Source: a bacterium D16-56 (GTDB taxonomy: Bacteria; Bacillota; Clostridia; Lachnospirales; Lachnospiraceae). Taken from it: a DNA stretch of 64,000 nucleotides. Made by a program: the position numbers and the translations under genes. Each line of letters starts with the position of its first letter. Positions within the stretch are counted from its first letter, which is position 1. The notes under the pieces were generated by a model. That model was given only the letters and a program-made list of their open reading frames with translations. It was not told where the DNA came from and did no database searches. Positions 54,132 to 62,417 of this stretch are shown one piece after another. The stretch is taken from the NCBI GenBank assembly GCA_003611875.1, contig RAYY01000002.1, forward strand, positions 62,001 to 126,000, written 5' to 3'.

Positions 54132-55277
54132 TTACTTGATCAGCTCAAGAATCTCTGCTGCATTCTCAGGAGTAACCTTTACATAGTCAACCATGTATAC
54201 ATTGTCAACTTCCTTGCCGTTTACAAAGTCAAGAGCCTTGTCTGCTGCTGTGTGAGCCTGGCCGAAATAATCGTTAAACACGGTACCGGTCATCTTGCCG
54301 TTCATCACGTGCTCAACAACCTCAACCAGAGCGTCAACGCCTACCAGGTAAATGTCTTCATTGACCTTTCTGTTTGCTGCCTCGATTGCCTGCAGAGCGC
54401 CCAGTGCCATTGCGTCGTTGTTGCAGAATACAACATCGATCTTGGCGCCATGCTGAGACAGTGCATTAGCAGTGATCTCCTGGCCCTTGGTCTGATCCCA
54501 GTCACCGCGCATCTTAACCAGTTCTTCAACCTCAACGCCTGCTGCTGTCAGAGCTTCGATAGACTTCTCGGTTCTGTACTGAGCGTCTACATTCTCCGGA
54601 TCACCCTGAACCATGATATAGCGGACAACGCCGTCGCCGTCTGCATCGCCCTTATTCTCCAGCTCAACGATCTCCTCACCCTGGTATGTACCGGACTGTC
54701 TTGCATCTGCGCCTACATAGGTAGCTTTGATTCCCTCTGTTACCCATGCTTCTTCTCTCTCTGCCTCCGGCTCGCGGTTGATGTAAACAACCGGAATACC
54801 TGCTGCGTTGCACTCCTCGGTAACGGTAGGCTCGGAAGACGCCTGAACCAGGTTAATGATCATCACGTCATAGCCCTGGGTGATAAAGTTACGGATCTGG
54901 TTCATCTGCTCGCCCTGGTCGTTCTTTCCATCCATGATGGAAATGTTCTCAGCCTTCAGGCCGCATTCTTCTACCAAATATTTCTGCAGTTCTTCCCGGT
55001 AAAGGGTCATGAAGTTGTCTGCAAACTGATAGATGGAGATGCCGACCTTGATCTCGGACGGATCCTTGCCCTCCACGGCTGCTGCTGCGTCGGCCGCTGT
55101 GGTCTCTGCTTCTGCTGCCGCGTCGGCTGCTGTGGTCTCTGCTTCTGCTGCTGCCGCAGTAGTGGTCTCCGCCGGAGCTGCTGTGGTCTCTGCTGACCCG
55201 CCGCCTCCGCAGCCAGCCAGTGACATTGCCATGCAGGACGCCATTGCCAGTGCCATAACCTTCTTTGTCAATCTCAT
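54132..55277 (-). CDS. mglB: Galactose/glucose-binding lipoprotein (MglB)
   Basis: 381 aa. The signal peptide ends SLAGC (Cys23). An Ala/Thr/Glu linker of about 50 residues contains a duplicated 11-residue unit, matching an exact-length 33-bp DNA duplication at 55087-55152. The binding domain has VGISIYQFADNFMTLYREEL, VDVVFCNNDAMALGALQAIE and GVDALVEVVEHVMNGKMTGTV, as in periplasmic galactose-binding proteins. It delivers sugar to MglAC and may also report to the kinase of the locus. GGAGG precedes the ATG. Confidence 0.96.
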   Translation of the reverse strand: MRLTKKVMALAMASCMAMSLAGCGGGGSAETTAAPAETTTAAAAEAETTAADAAAEAETTAADAAAAVEGKDPSEIKVGISIYQFADNFMTLYREELQKYLVEECGLKAENISIMDGKNDQGEQMNQIRNFITQGYDVMIINLVQASSEPTVTEECNAAGIPVVYINREPEAEREEAWVTEGIKATYVGADARQSGTYQGEEIVELENKGDADGDGVVRYIMVQGDPENVDAQYRTEKSIEALTAAGVEVEELVKMRGDWDQTKGQEITANALSQHGAKIDVVFCNNDAMALGALQAIEAANRKVNEDIYLVGVDALVEVVEHVMNGKMTGTVFNDYFGQAHTAADKALDFVNGKEVDNVYMVDYVKVTPENAAEILELIK

Positions 55278-55307
55278 ATTCTGAATCCTCCCTCATATGG
55301 ATTTGTA

Positions 55308-55372
55308 TTTGCTGGTTTTAGCAATATTGCATTACCAGCAAAATATATTATAACGGATTTTTATGGATTTTT
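55308..55372 (-). promoter_or_regulatory. mglB promoter with leader hairpin and direct repeats
   Basis: Minus strand TATAAT (55347-55352) lacks a -35. In its place are two direct repeats AAAAATCC at 10-bp spacing (55355-55362 and 55365-55372), suited to AraC-type activation. The leader then folds as TTTGCTGGT/ACCAGCAAA (55308-55316 with 55334-55342) around an inner GCAATATTGC palindrome. Confidence 0.55.
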
Positions 55373-55474
55373 CCATAAGATTTTTTTCGTTTTTTTATTA
55401 TTTTTTTCGTTTTTTCCACATATTCCCTAAAATCCTCCTGCAAAGCTGCCATGTCAGAGCAAAATACACACTTT

Positions 55475-56491
55475 TTATGGCTGAACCACGATTTTCTGAG
55501 GGGACCAGTAATATTTTCCTTCCTCCAAAGAAAGCTCTCCGGGCGCTGCCTGCCCCAGCGCTTTGGCTGCGGCAATCGAAAAGATGGCTCCCGCATACTG
55601 CTCCTTATCGGAAGACACCGTACCAAGAAGCTTTCCTGCACGGACTGCCTCCAGCCCTGGTATGGTAGCGTCTATTCCCACCAGATTGATTCCCTGTACC
55701 TGCGCCCGCTCCAGAGCGTCAATGGCTCCTAAAGCCATATCATCGTTATTGCAGACTACCAGCTCAATGGTATCCGGATACTGTTCCAGCCACTGCTCCA
55801 TTAAAGCGGACGCCTGGCTGCGCTCCCAGTTGGCAATCCCGCCGGTAATCTTCTCAATAGGCACTCCGCCGTCCTTTAAAGTCCGGATAGACCACTCGGT
55901 GCGGATAAGGGAATCCTGATGACTGCTCTCTCCCTCCAAAAGCACATAGCTGACCACCCCGTCTTCGTTTAAGTCCAGACTTTTCGGATCCTTTTGGTAC
56001 TGCTCCACCACAATGCTTCCCTGCAGCACTGCCGACTCCCTGGCCACAGCCCCCACATAGTAAATCTGATCCCACCGATTCATATCTTCCTCCACCGGCT
56101 GCCGGTTAAAAAACACCACCGGGATTTCCGCTGCCATGGCTTTGTCAATCATAGCGGATGCTGCCGTCCTGTCCACCGGATTAATGCACATCACATCACA
56201 TCCCAGAGAGATAAAGCGCTCCACCTGGTTATTCTGTGTATTCTGGCTGCCTTTGGCATCCTGAATGTCCAATGTTACCTTAACCCCGTTCTCCTGTTCA
56301 TACTCCTTCGCACAATTCTCCAGTTCACTCCGGATATTATTGATAAAGGTGTCGTCTCCCCGATACAGGCTTACCCCGATTCGAATCGACCTTTTTTCTT
56401 CCTCCTTCTTGGCTCCTGTACAGCCTGCCGGCAGGATTGCCGCACATATCCAGACCAAGAGCCACAAAACGGCCTTTTGCTTTCTTTTCAT
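55475..56491 (-). CDS. Second MglB-like sugar-binding lipoprotein (candidate co-sensor)
   Basis: 338 aa. Lipobox LPAGC (Cys24), then a periplasmic-binding fold close to MglB: IRIGVSLYRGDDTFINNIRS, LVVCNNDDMALGAIDALERA, VGIDATIPGLEAVRAGKLLG. It lacks the long linker of MglB. It lies between the kinase-linked binding protein and mglB, with its own GAGGGGAG site and a 9-bp gap to the gene upstream. It may be an alternative binding protein for MglAC. Alternatively it may be a ligand sensor for the kinase, like XylFII-LytS in clostridia. Confidence 0.9.
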   Translation of the reverse strand: MKRKQKAVLWLLVWICAAILPAGCTGAKKEEEKRSIRIGVSLYRGDDTFINNIRSELENCAKEYEQENGVKVTLDIQDAKGSQNTQNNQVERFISLGCDVMCINPVDRTAASAMIDKAMAAEIPVVFFNRQPVEEDMNRWDQIYYVGAVARESAVLQGSIVVEQYQKDPKSLDLNEDGVVSYVLLEGESSHQDSLIRTEWSIRTLKDGGVPIEKITGGIANWERSQASALMEQWLEQYPDTIELVVCNNDDMALGAIDALERAQVQGINLVGIDATIPGLEAVRAGKLLGTVSSDKEQYAGAIFSIAAAKALGQAAPGELSLEEGKYYWSPQKIVVQP

Positions 56492-56500
56492 AAGCTCCCC

Positions 56501-57478
56501 TCACTCAATAGGAAACAGCATCTTTTCATATTCCACGTTCCGCAGGTCTTCTCTGCGGATACATCTGCTCTCCAGATTTCCCACTTCCTCCGCCATCCGG
56601 TTTTCTGCCAGCTCCACTGCCATCTTTACACTTAAATATCCGGCCGAAAAATCGTCGGTTATACAGAGCCCCCGGATCACCCCTTTGTCCAGATAATTTA
56701 AAAGCCGGACCGTATTTCCCCTGCCGTACAGGCCTTTGAGCTTTAAAGCCTCTCCTGCCTCAGAATATGTCTGGGCCGCCTCGGTCAGACTGGCTGGGTC
56801 CAGAGCCACGATCACGGCCTGATCTTTGTTCCTTCCGGCAATCTGCTCTGCCGCCTCCCGCAAATCTCCTTCCCTGCTGCTCTCCTGAATTATGATCTCA
56901 TACCCCCATGGCTTCAGCTCACTTAAAAGCCCCTCCTGAAACCGTACACTGACAGAATCCGGCTCCTGCTTCCGAAACAAATACACTGTTTTGTCAGGAC
57001 TCTGCTCCTCTGTGATCCGCTTTCCCAGCTCCTGTCCCATTTGGTAATAATCGAATCCGATCCTTTCCACGATTTTGTCTCCTCCGGAACCAACCTCGGA
57101 ATTCAGCAGAACAAGAGGCACGTTCATGCGCTTGTCCTCCTGCATGCTAAGGATCTGTTCCTTGTCTGCCGGAGCCACGATCAGGGCTTTACAGCCATCC
57201 TGCTGCTCCCGCAGCATCAGCTCCCGCTGCTGCTCTCCGCTTCCCTTGTCATATAACGTAATCAGGCTCACATCCGCGTGAAGCTCAATGGCAGCCCGGT
57301 CCATGCCCTTCCTGAAGTTCACATAATTCTCATCCGAAATATCCTCAATAATCACGGAAATCTTATAGACCTGGGTTTTCTTTTCTTTTATGATCAGGTC
57401 CGTGGAAGACAGCAAAAACAGCAGCAGCAGTACAATCCCGTAAAGAATCCACAGCATTTTTTCTTTCCTGGTCATCAT
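56501..57478 (-). CDS. Membrane-anchored periplasmic-binding-protein-like sensor component
   Basis: 325 aa. One N-terminal membrane helix (LWILYGIVLLLLFLLSS) without a lipobox anchors a LacI/RbsB-type binding domain (YKISVIIEDISDENYVNFRK, GCKALIVAPADKEQI, GLCITDDFSAGYLSVKMAVE). Its start overlaps the kinase stop by 3 bp (ATGATGA), so it is translationally coupled to the kinase. Such coupling and anchoring suggest a sensory subunit that presents ligand state to the kinase, not a transport component. Confidence 0.85.
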   Translation of the reverse strand: MMTRKEKMLWILYGIVLLLLFLLSSTDLIIKEKKTQVYKISVIIEDISDENYVNFRKGMDRAAIELHADVSLITLYDKGSGEQQRELMLREQQDGCKALIVAPADKEQILSMQEDKRMNVPLVLLNSEVGSGGDKIVERIGFDYYQMGQELGKRITEEQSPDKTVYLFRKQEPDSVSVRFQEGLLSELKPWGYEIIIQESSREGDLREAAEQIAGRNKDQAVIVALDPASLTEAAQTYSEAGEALKLKGLYGRGNTVRLLNYLDKGVIRGLCITDDFSAGYLSVKMAVELAENRMAEEVGNLESRCIRREDLRNVEYEKMLFPIE

Positions 57479-59274
57479 GGCTTTTCCTCTCCTTCTGCCA
57501 GCTCGTCAAAAGGCACTGCAGGCAGGCAGATCTTTACAACCGTTCCTTCATCCGGCTCTGACTGAATGGACAGCCCATATTCCTCTCCAAAATAAAGCCG
57601 GATCCGCTCATTGACATTTTTCACTCCGATGCCAGATCCGCGGCGGGAGGAGCTGTGGTTTTTCTCCGTAAGAAGCCCCTGTACCTGCTCCTTGGTCATG
57701 CCCAGCCCGTTATCCTGAATCATAAACAAAAGACTTTCCTGCTGCCTGCATACCTTCACCACGATTTCTCCGTCCCCGTCCATAAATTCCATTCCATGAT
57801 AAATGGCATTTTCCACCAGGGGCTGAAGCATCAGCTTTAACGACGCCAGGGAAAGAACCTGCTCATCAGCCTGGATCTGATAGGTAAATTTATTTTTAAA
57901 ACGCATCTGCTGAATCATCAGATAATTGCGCACATGCTCCAGCTCATCCTTTACCGGGATAATGCTTTTCCCTCTGCTCAGGCTGATTCGGAAAAACCGG
58001 GCCAGGGCCGTCACCACCTTGACTGCGTCCTGCTTCTTCTCATTTTCGATCATCCACACAATAATATCCAGGGTATTATAGAGGAAATGAGGGTTGATCT
58101 GGGACTGCAGCGTATCAAATTCACTTTTCCGCTTGGACTCATGCTCTGCTACAATATCCTCCATCAGTGTCTGAATCCGTTTTGCCATATCCCCGATGGA
58201 CCGTCCCAGATGCTGGATCTCATAGGAGCCGCCCAGATAGACCTGTGTGTCCAGGGCGCCCTCCTCCAAAGCGTTCACTGACTTTTCCAGCTCCTCTATG
58301 GGTGCTGTAATGCGGGAGGAAATATAAGAATTAATCAGAGCCAGCAGAAACAAAAAAAATGCAATCACGAACACCATAAACAAACGAGTCTTTAAGTTGT
58401 TGAGGGAAAATCCCTGCCTGGGCGTTACGCCCACCAGCTTCCATCCTGTATACCCTACGGATTTCACCACCACATCCCGCTGCTTCCCCTGATAAATCTC
58501 CTGGTAATTGCCGTCCCGATAGTTCTGCACTGCCGGCGTGTTTTCTTCCTCCAGCCCTGCATCTATCAGCTGGATCTTAGGATGGTAGATCAGCTCCCCG
58601 CTGCTGTTTGCCAGATACAGATACCCCTGATTTCCCATGGCTGCATTGTCCAGAAGCTGCTGCAGACTTCCATAAGCAATATCAATCAGCAGCACCCCCT
58701 GATCCGTGGAGGTTCCCTGGGTGATCTCCACGGCCCGCGACAGGGAAATGACCCACCGGTACTGGTTCTCGCTGTTATCAAAAATATACTGGACATGGGG
58801 CATGGAAAAATGCAGATTTTCCGGCCGGTTCAGGGTGTCCTTAAACCACTGCTCCCCTGTCACATCCATGCCGGTCTTCAGCCTTGCCGCAGGCACTGCC
58901 GAAAGAAGCTCTCCCTTTTTGGACAACAGGGCAATATTGGCCACAGAATCCTTATTATTGTCATACAGCAGGGTGATTTCACTGTTTACGGTATCCGCCT
59001 CCTCTGACAGATCTGCATTTTTTATGACCCCGTAATACAGTGAGTCCGAAAGCTTCATAAGGGTTCGCAGATAGGAGTCCACCGACAGGTTGATACGGCT
59101 GATCGCCGCCTGATTTTCCTCCCGGATGGTGGCTGTAAGCTGACCGGACAGCCGCCCGTACAGGGACACTCCGATCAGCAGGATCATCACCAGGGCGCTG
59201 ACCGTAAAATAGACAAAAATAGTATAGCGGATGCTGGTTTTCTGAAAAAAATCTGGTTTTGCAGTCTTTGCCAT
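57475..59274 (-). CDS. YesM/LytS-type sensor histidine kinase of the mgl locus
   Basis: 599 aa from the ATG at 59274 (AGGGG site); a longer frame to 59379 overlaps the regulator gene. One N-terminal membrane helix is followed by a Cache-like outer domain (about 40-295). A second helix (MVFVIAFFLFLLALINSYIS) and a HAMP domain (RITAPIEELEKSVNALEEG) come next. Then a His_kinase motif (LQSQINPHFLYNTLDIIVWM) and HATPase (LQPLVENAIYHGMEF, DNGLGM, GSGIGVKNVNERI). It probably phosphorylates the AraC-type regulator encoded just upstream (overlap-free 4-bp gap). Confidence 0.94.
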   Translation of the reverse strand: MAKTAKPDFFQKTSIRYTIFVYFTVSALVMILLIGVSLYGRLSGQLTATIREENQAAISRINLSVDSYLRTLMKLSDSLYYGVIKNADLSEEADTVNSEITLLYDNNKDSVANIALLSKKGELLSAVPAARLKTGMDVTGEQWFKDTLNRPENLHFSMPHVQYIFDNSENQYRWVISLSRAVEITQGTSTDQGVLLIDIAYGSLQQLLDNAAMGNQGYLYLANSSGELIYHPKIQLIDAGLEEENTPAVQNYRDGNYQEIYQGKQRDVVVKSVGYTGWKLVGVTPRQGFSLNNLKTRLFMVFVIAFFLFLLALINSYISSRITAPIEELEKSVNALEEGALDTQVYLGGSYEIQHLGRSIGDMAKRIQTLMEDIVAEHESKRKSEFDTLQSQINPHFLYNTLDIIVWMIENEKKQDAVKVVTALARFFRISLSRGKSIIPVKDELEHVRNYLMIQQMRFKNKFTYQIQADEQVLSLASLKLMLQPLVENAIYHGMEFMDGDGEIVVKVCRQQESLLFMIQDNGLGMTKEQVQGLLTEKNHSSSRRGSGIGVKNVNERIRLYFGEEYGLSIQSEPDEGTVVKICLPAVPFDELAEGEEKP

Positions 59275-59278
59275 AAAA

Positions 59279-60898
59279 TTACCCCTGTACATTTCGGAAC
59301 TTGGTAGGGGAGACTCCGAACCGTTTTTTGAATACATAGCTGAAATAATTCTGCTCCTGATATCCAACCTTCCGGGCAATCACATAGGTCTTGTCATTGG
59401 TCTCATTTAACAGCTCCACAGCCTTATTAAGACGTACCTCTGTCAGATAGGCCACACAGGTTCTGCCTGTCTCCTTCCGAAACATGGTTGAAAAATAAGC
59501 CGGGCTCATATGAAGCTGACGGCAGATCATTTCCACCGAAAGCTCCGGCTCGGGATAATGCTCCTGGATATACGCCTTGGCTTCCTCGATCACCTGCCGG
59601 GCAGTGGTATCCCGGCGTCGGGTCATGGCCTCGTTCAGCTGACAGGCAAGCTCAATCAGCCAGGCCGTAAATTCCTCCCGGTTCTGCCCGTTTTCCAGAA
59701 ACCTCATAAATCCCCGGTCCCCGTCAAATATCTTACGCATATCCATATCATACTGCTGCATCAATTTGGTGACGCAGCCGGTCAGGGACAGCATATAGAC
59801 CTGATACTGGCTGGCATGGACCTTGGCGTCGTCCATCTGGGCCGATAAGGTCCGCACCGCAGCAGCAATGGTTTCCGGCGTTCCGAATTTAATCTGGGAC
59901 TCCAGATCTTCTTTGTCCTTTTCCTCAAGCTGCAGCTTCCCCCTGCTCACCGGCTCCATGTCGTTGATATAAATGGTGCCGCCTGCGCCGATAATAGCCT
60001 TATAGCCCAGAGCATCTACGGCAGACTGGTAGGATTTTCCGATCTGCTCCAGATTCTGGGTGCTGTGGCCCACTCCTATGGTCACAGTCACCTCCAGAAT
60101 CCGCCGGATCTCCTTGCAGATATCCCCCAGCATATCAATAAATCCGGTCTGGGTGTTCTGTTCATCAATGGCGGCAATCATGGTAATGCCGTCTGTCCCG
60201 TTAAAAATAGTAAAACGGACATATCCCTTCAGGCTGTCCTCCACCAACTGGCGGACCGAAATAGGAATAAGCTTCTGCTCCTGCTGCCGGGACAGTGGCT
60301 GTCCCTCGGCCCGCTCCTCCGGCTCCACGCTTATCACGGCAGCCAGCCATTTCCGTGCTCCGAAAATGTCAAGACCGTATTCCTCCAGCTTGGGAGAGAC
60401 TTCCTCCTCCGAAACCTTTCCCCGAACCAGGTCATTTAAAAAAAGCTCCCGCAGAATGGGAAGACTGTTTAAGTAGCTTTCCCGCAGCAGACGGACATTG
60501 CGGCGCTGCTCAATCTCCTCATCCAGACAGTCCCGGACCCTGGCCAGAATCTTTGTCAGCTCCTGGCTGTTCACCGGCTTTAAAATATACTCCGTCACAT
60601 TCAGCTTGATGGCCTGCTTTGCATACTCAAAATCGTCATAGCCCGAAAATATAAGAATTTTAATAGACGGGTACTTTTGTCTGACCCGCGCTGCCAGTGT
60701 AAGCCCGTCCATGTAAGGCATCCGAATGTCTGTCATCAGCACATCCGGCTTAAGCTGTTCGATTTTTTCCAGGGCCTCCTCCCCGTTATCCGCGTCCCCG
60801 GCCACACGAAACCCAAGGCTCTCCCAGTCTATATTGCGGATAATTGCCTTGCGCACCTCCTCCTCGTCGTCTGCCAGCAGGATCCGATAGTAGCTCAT
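59279..60898 (-). CDS. AraC-type response regulator of the mgl locus
   Basis: 539 aa. The receiver domain has ILLADDEEEVRKAI, phospho-acceptor Asp57 (MTDIRMPYMDG), FSGYDD and ILKPVN. A long middle region of about 300 residues (VTIGVGHSTQNLEQIGKSYQ, a GGDEF-like remnant seen in YesN-type regulators) follows. The C-terminal AraC domain has MICRQLHMSPAYFSTMFRKE and IARKVGYQEQNYFSYVFKKR. It probably activates mglB and the binding-protein genes through the direct repeats near the mglB -10. It starts 21 bp after the cobD-like gene and may be co-transcribed with it. Confidence 0.94.
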   Translation of the reverse strand: MSYYRILLADDEEEVRKAIIRNIDWESLGFRVAGDADNGEEALEKIEQLKPDVLMTDIRMPYMDGLTLAARVRQKYPSIKILIFSGYDDFEYAKQAIKLNVTEYILKPVNSQELTKILARVRDCLDEEIEQRRNVRLLRESYLNSLPILRELFLNDLVRGKVSEEEVSPKLEEYGLDIFGARKWLAAVISVEPEERAEGQPLSRQQEQKLIPISVRQLVEDSLKGYVRFTIFNGTDGITMIAAIDEQNTQTGFIDMLGDICKEIRRILEVTVTIGVGHSTQNLEQIGKSYQSAVDALGYKAIIGAGGTIYINDMEPVSRGKLQLEEKDKEDLESQIKFGTPETIAAAVRTLSAQMDDAKVHASQYQVYMLSLTGCVTKLMQQYDMDMRKIFDGDRGFMRFLENGQNREEFTAWLIELACQLNEAMTRRRDTTARQVIEEAKAYIQEHYPEPELSVEMICRQLHMSPAYFSTMFRKETGRTCVAYLTEVRLNKAVELLNETNDKTYVIARKVGYQEQNYFSYVFKKRFGVSPTKFRNVQG

Positions 60899-60919
60899 TG
60901 GGCAAAAACTTCCTTTCTC

Positions 60920-61999
60920 TTATGATAACACAATTTGTCCCATGGCATCCAGAAGCCTTTCATTCTCTTCCCGCTTCCGAACGGCGATCCGGTAAAAGCG
61001 AAAGCCAGGGTCCTTTTCCCCTGCCTCAAGTCCTCTGAAATTGCTGCAGTCCCGAATCAGGATTTCTCTCTCCTGCAGGCGTTGCTGCAGATTTCCATGA
61101 CGGTATTCTTCCATATCTTTAAAAAGCAGGTAATTGACCTGGGAGGGAAACACCAAAAAGCCCAGGCCGGCAAGCGCCCTGCTGACCCTCTGCCGCTCCT
61201 GTGCAATCAAGACTCTGGACTGCTCCAGATAGCCTCGCTCCAAAAGGGCAGCTCTGCCTGCTTCCTGGGCCGGTATGGACACGCTCCAGGGCTGGCCGGT
61301 CAGCCGAAGCCCCTCTGCCACATCCTGGTTCCCACAGACCCCATAGCCAAGACGAAGCCCTGCCATGGCATAGGATTTGGTAAAGGCCCGAAGAATCACT
61401 GCCTCCGGATAATCCTGGATTCTTTCCATAAAAGAATAATCCTTTGGCCTTTCCAAAAATTCACAAAAGCACTCGTCCAGGATTAAAAATCCCTTCTTCC
61501 TCCTGCATGCTTTTGCCAGCAATTCCACCTGCTCTTTGTCTGCTGCAAGGCCGGTGGGATTGTTGGGATTGCAGAGGAAAATCAATTCCCCCTCCTCTGC
61601 CATGTCTGCCAGCTTTCCTATGTCTGCCTGAAAATCCTGCTCCTCCTTCAGCCTGCAGTACCGGACCCTGCACCCGACTGCCTTTAAAGCCTGTTCATAC
61701 TCAGAAAAGGTAGGCGCTAGGATCAAAGCCCGACAGGGCTTTAATAGATATACCAGACGGTAAATCAGATCCGCCGCCCCGCTGCCGCAGACGATCCTCT
61801 CCCCCTCTGTCCCATGATACTCTGCCAATTCCTTGACCAATTCCCTGCACTCTGTGTCCGGATATCGGTCAGAACGGTCTGCCGACTCCCGAATTGCCTG
61901 CCGCACCCTGAAGGGAATCCCCAGAGGATTTACATTAACCGAAAAATCCCATGTGATGCCTCCCTGGTAAATGTCCCCGCCGTGACGCCTGCCTTCCAT
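60920..61999 (-). CDS. cobD: CobD-like PLP-dependent aminotransferase/decarboxylase
   Basis: 359 aa from the ATG at 61999 (AAAGGAGG). The opening HGGDIYQGGITWDFSVNVNP is characteristic of threonine-phosphate decarboxylase CobD. Fold type I PLP motifs follow: CGSGAADLIYRLVYLL, FLCNPNNPTGL, FLILDECFCEFLE and the Schiff-base Lys in FTKSYAMAGLRLGYG. CobD makes aminopropanol phosphate for cobamide assembly. No other cobalamin gene or B12 riboswitch is present, so histidinol-phosphate aminotransferase-like activity remains possible. It has a consensus promoter under a palindromic operator. Confidence 0.82.
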   Translation of the reverse strand: MEGRRHGGDIYQGGITWDFSVNVNPLGIPFRVRQAIRESADRSDRYPDTECRELVKELAEYHGTEGERIVCGSGAADLIYRLVYLLKPCRALILAPTFSEYEQALKAVGCRVRYCRLKEEQDFQADIGKLADMAEEGELIFLCNPNNPTGLAADKEQVELLAKACRRKKGFLILDECFCEFLERPKDYSFMERIQDYPEAVILRAFTKSYAMAGLRLGYGVCGNQDVAEGLRLTGQPWSVSIPAQEAGRAALLERGYLEQSRVLIAQERQRVSRALAGLGFLVFPSQVNYLLFKDMEEYRHGNLQQRLQEREILIRDCSNFRGLEAGEKDPGFRFYRIAVRKREENERLLDAMGQIVLS

Positions 62000-62108
62000 G
62001 GGTTCCTCCTTTTCCCGTACACAAAAAATCTGCCGCAGCCATCCCTTTCTAAAAAAAAGAAAAAGGTCCTGCGGTTTATCTGCACACTCCTCTCTGCATC
62101 TGCCTACC

Positions 62109-62155
62109 ATTATAAAATCCGTAATACGAAATGTCAAATATTTTCGTATTACGGA
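62109..62155 (-). promoter_or_regulatory. cobD-like promoter with a palindromic operator
   Basis: Minus strand TTGACA (62132-62137), 17-bp spacer, TATAAT (62109-62114): perfect consensus. Exact 14-bp inverted repeats (TCCGTAATACGAAA at 62118-62131 and its complement at 62142-62155) flank the -35. One arm fills the spacer. A further ATTACGGAT copy lies at about 62162-62170. A repressor site is likely; the regulator is unknown. Confidence 0.75.
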
Positions 62156-62182
62156 TCAAGAATTACGGATAAAGTAAACTGC

Positions 62183-62287
62183 TTACAGCTTCTCCATGGG
62201 TTCCCCATTCTTCAGCATATTGGATGCTGTTTTCTTTGCCTGTTTATAGCGGTCTCCCTTGTGGATCATCTGCATGATCCGCTTCAT
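62183..62287 (-). pseudogene. Remnant tail of an Rpn/PD-(D/E)XK-type transposase-like protein
   Basis: A 34-aa frame: MKRIMQMIHKGDRYKQAKKT then ASNMLKNGEPMEKL. It resembles the C-terminal helix repeat of Rpn-family recombination-promoting nucleases, where a segment such as ARxMLKxGxPxExI precedes the end. The catalytic part is absent. It starts on the stop of the HPr remnant (TAATG). A decayed insertion is the likeliest explanation; the identification is tentative. Confidence 0.4.
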
Positions 62288-62406
62288 TATATTCTGTAAT
62301 ACACAAATATAAATGCGTCACTCAGCTTCAGAATCCGGTCATCCATTCCTGCCGGACCTGCATGGATTCCCAGTTTATCAATAATTGCATATTCAAATGT
62401 TCTCAT
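62287..62406 (-). pseudogene. Truncated HPr (PTS phosphocarrier) remnant
   Basis: A 39-aa frame with a proper AGGAGA site. MRTFEYAIIDKLGIHAGPAG matches the HPr N-terminus around the active His (GIHARPAG), but the conserved Arg is Gly. After Met21 the similarity ends, and the regulatory Ser46 region is missing. It directly follows the HAD gene of a PTS operon, where an HPr copy would make sense. It is probably nonfunctional, truncated by the element whose tail follows. Confidence 0.7.
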
Positions 62407-62417
62407 TTTATTTTCTC

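Noticed and set aside
54033-55196. 387-aa plus-strand frame antisense to mglB, rich in Cys and Leu
   Set aside because: It is the mirror of the mglB coding strand, its Cys-rich end mirrors the Ala/Thr linker repeats, and it has no plausible family or ribosome site.
62000-62108. Cobalamin riboswitch expected before cobD
   Set aside because: The leader is only about 100 nt with an A/T-rich stretch and no B12 box.
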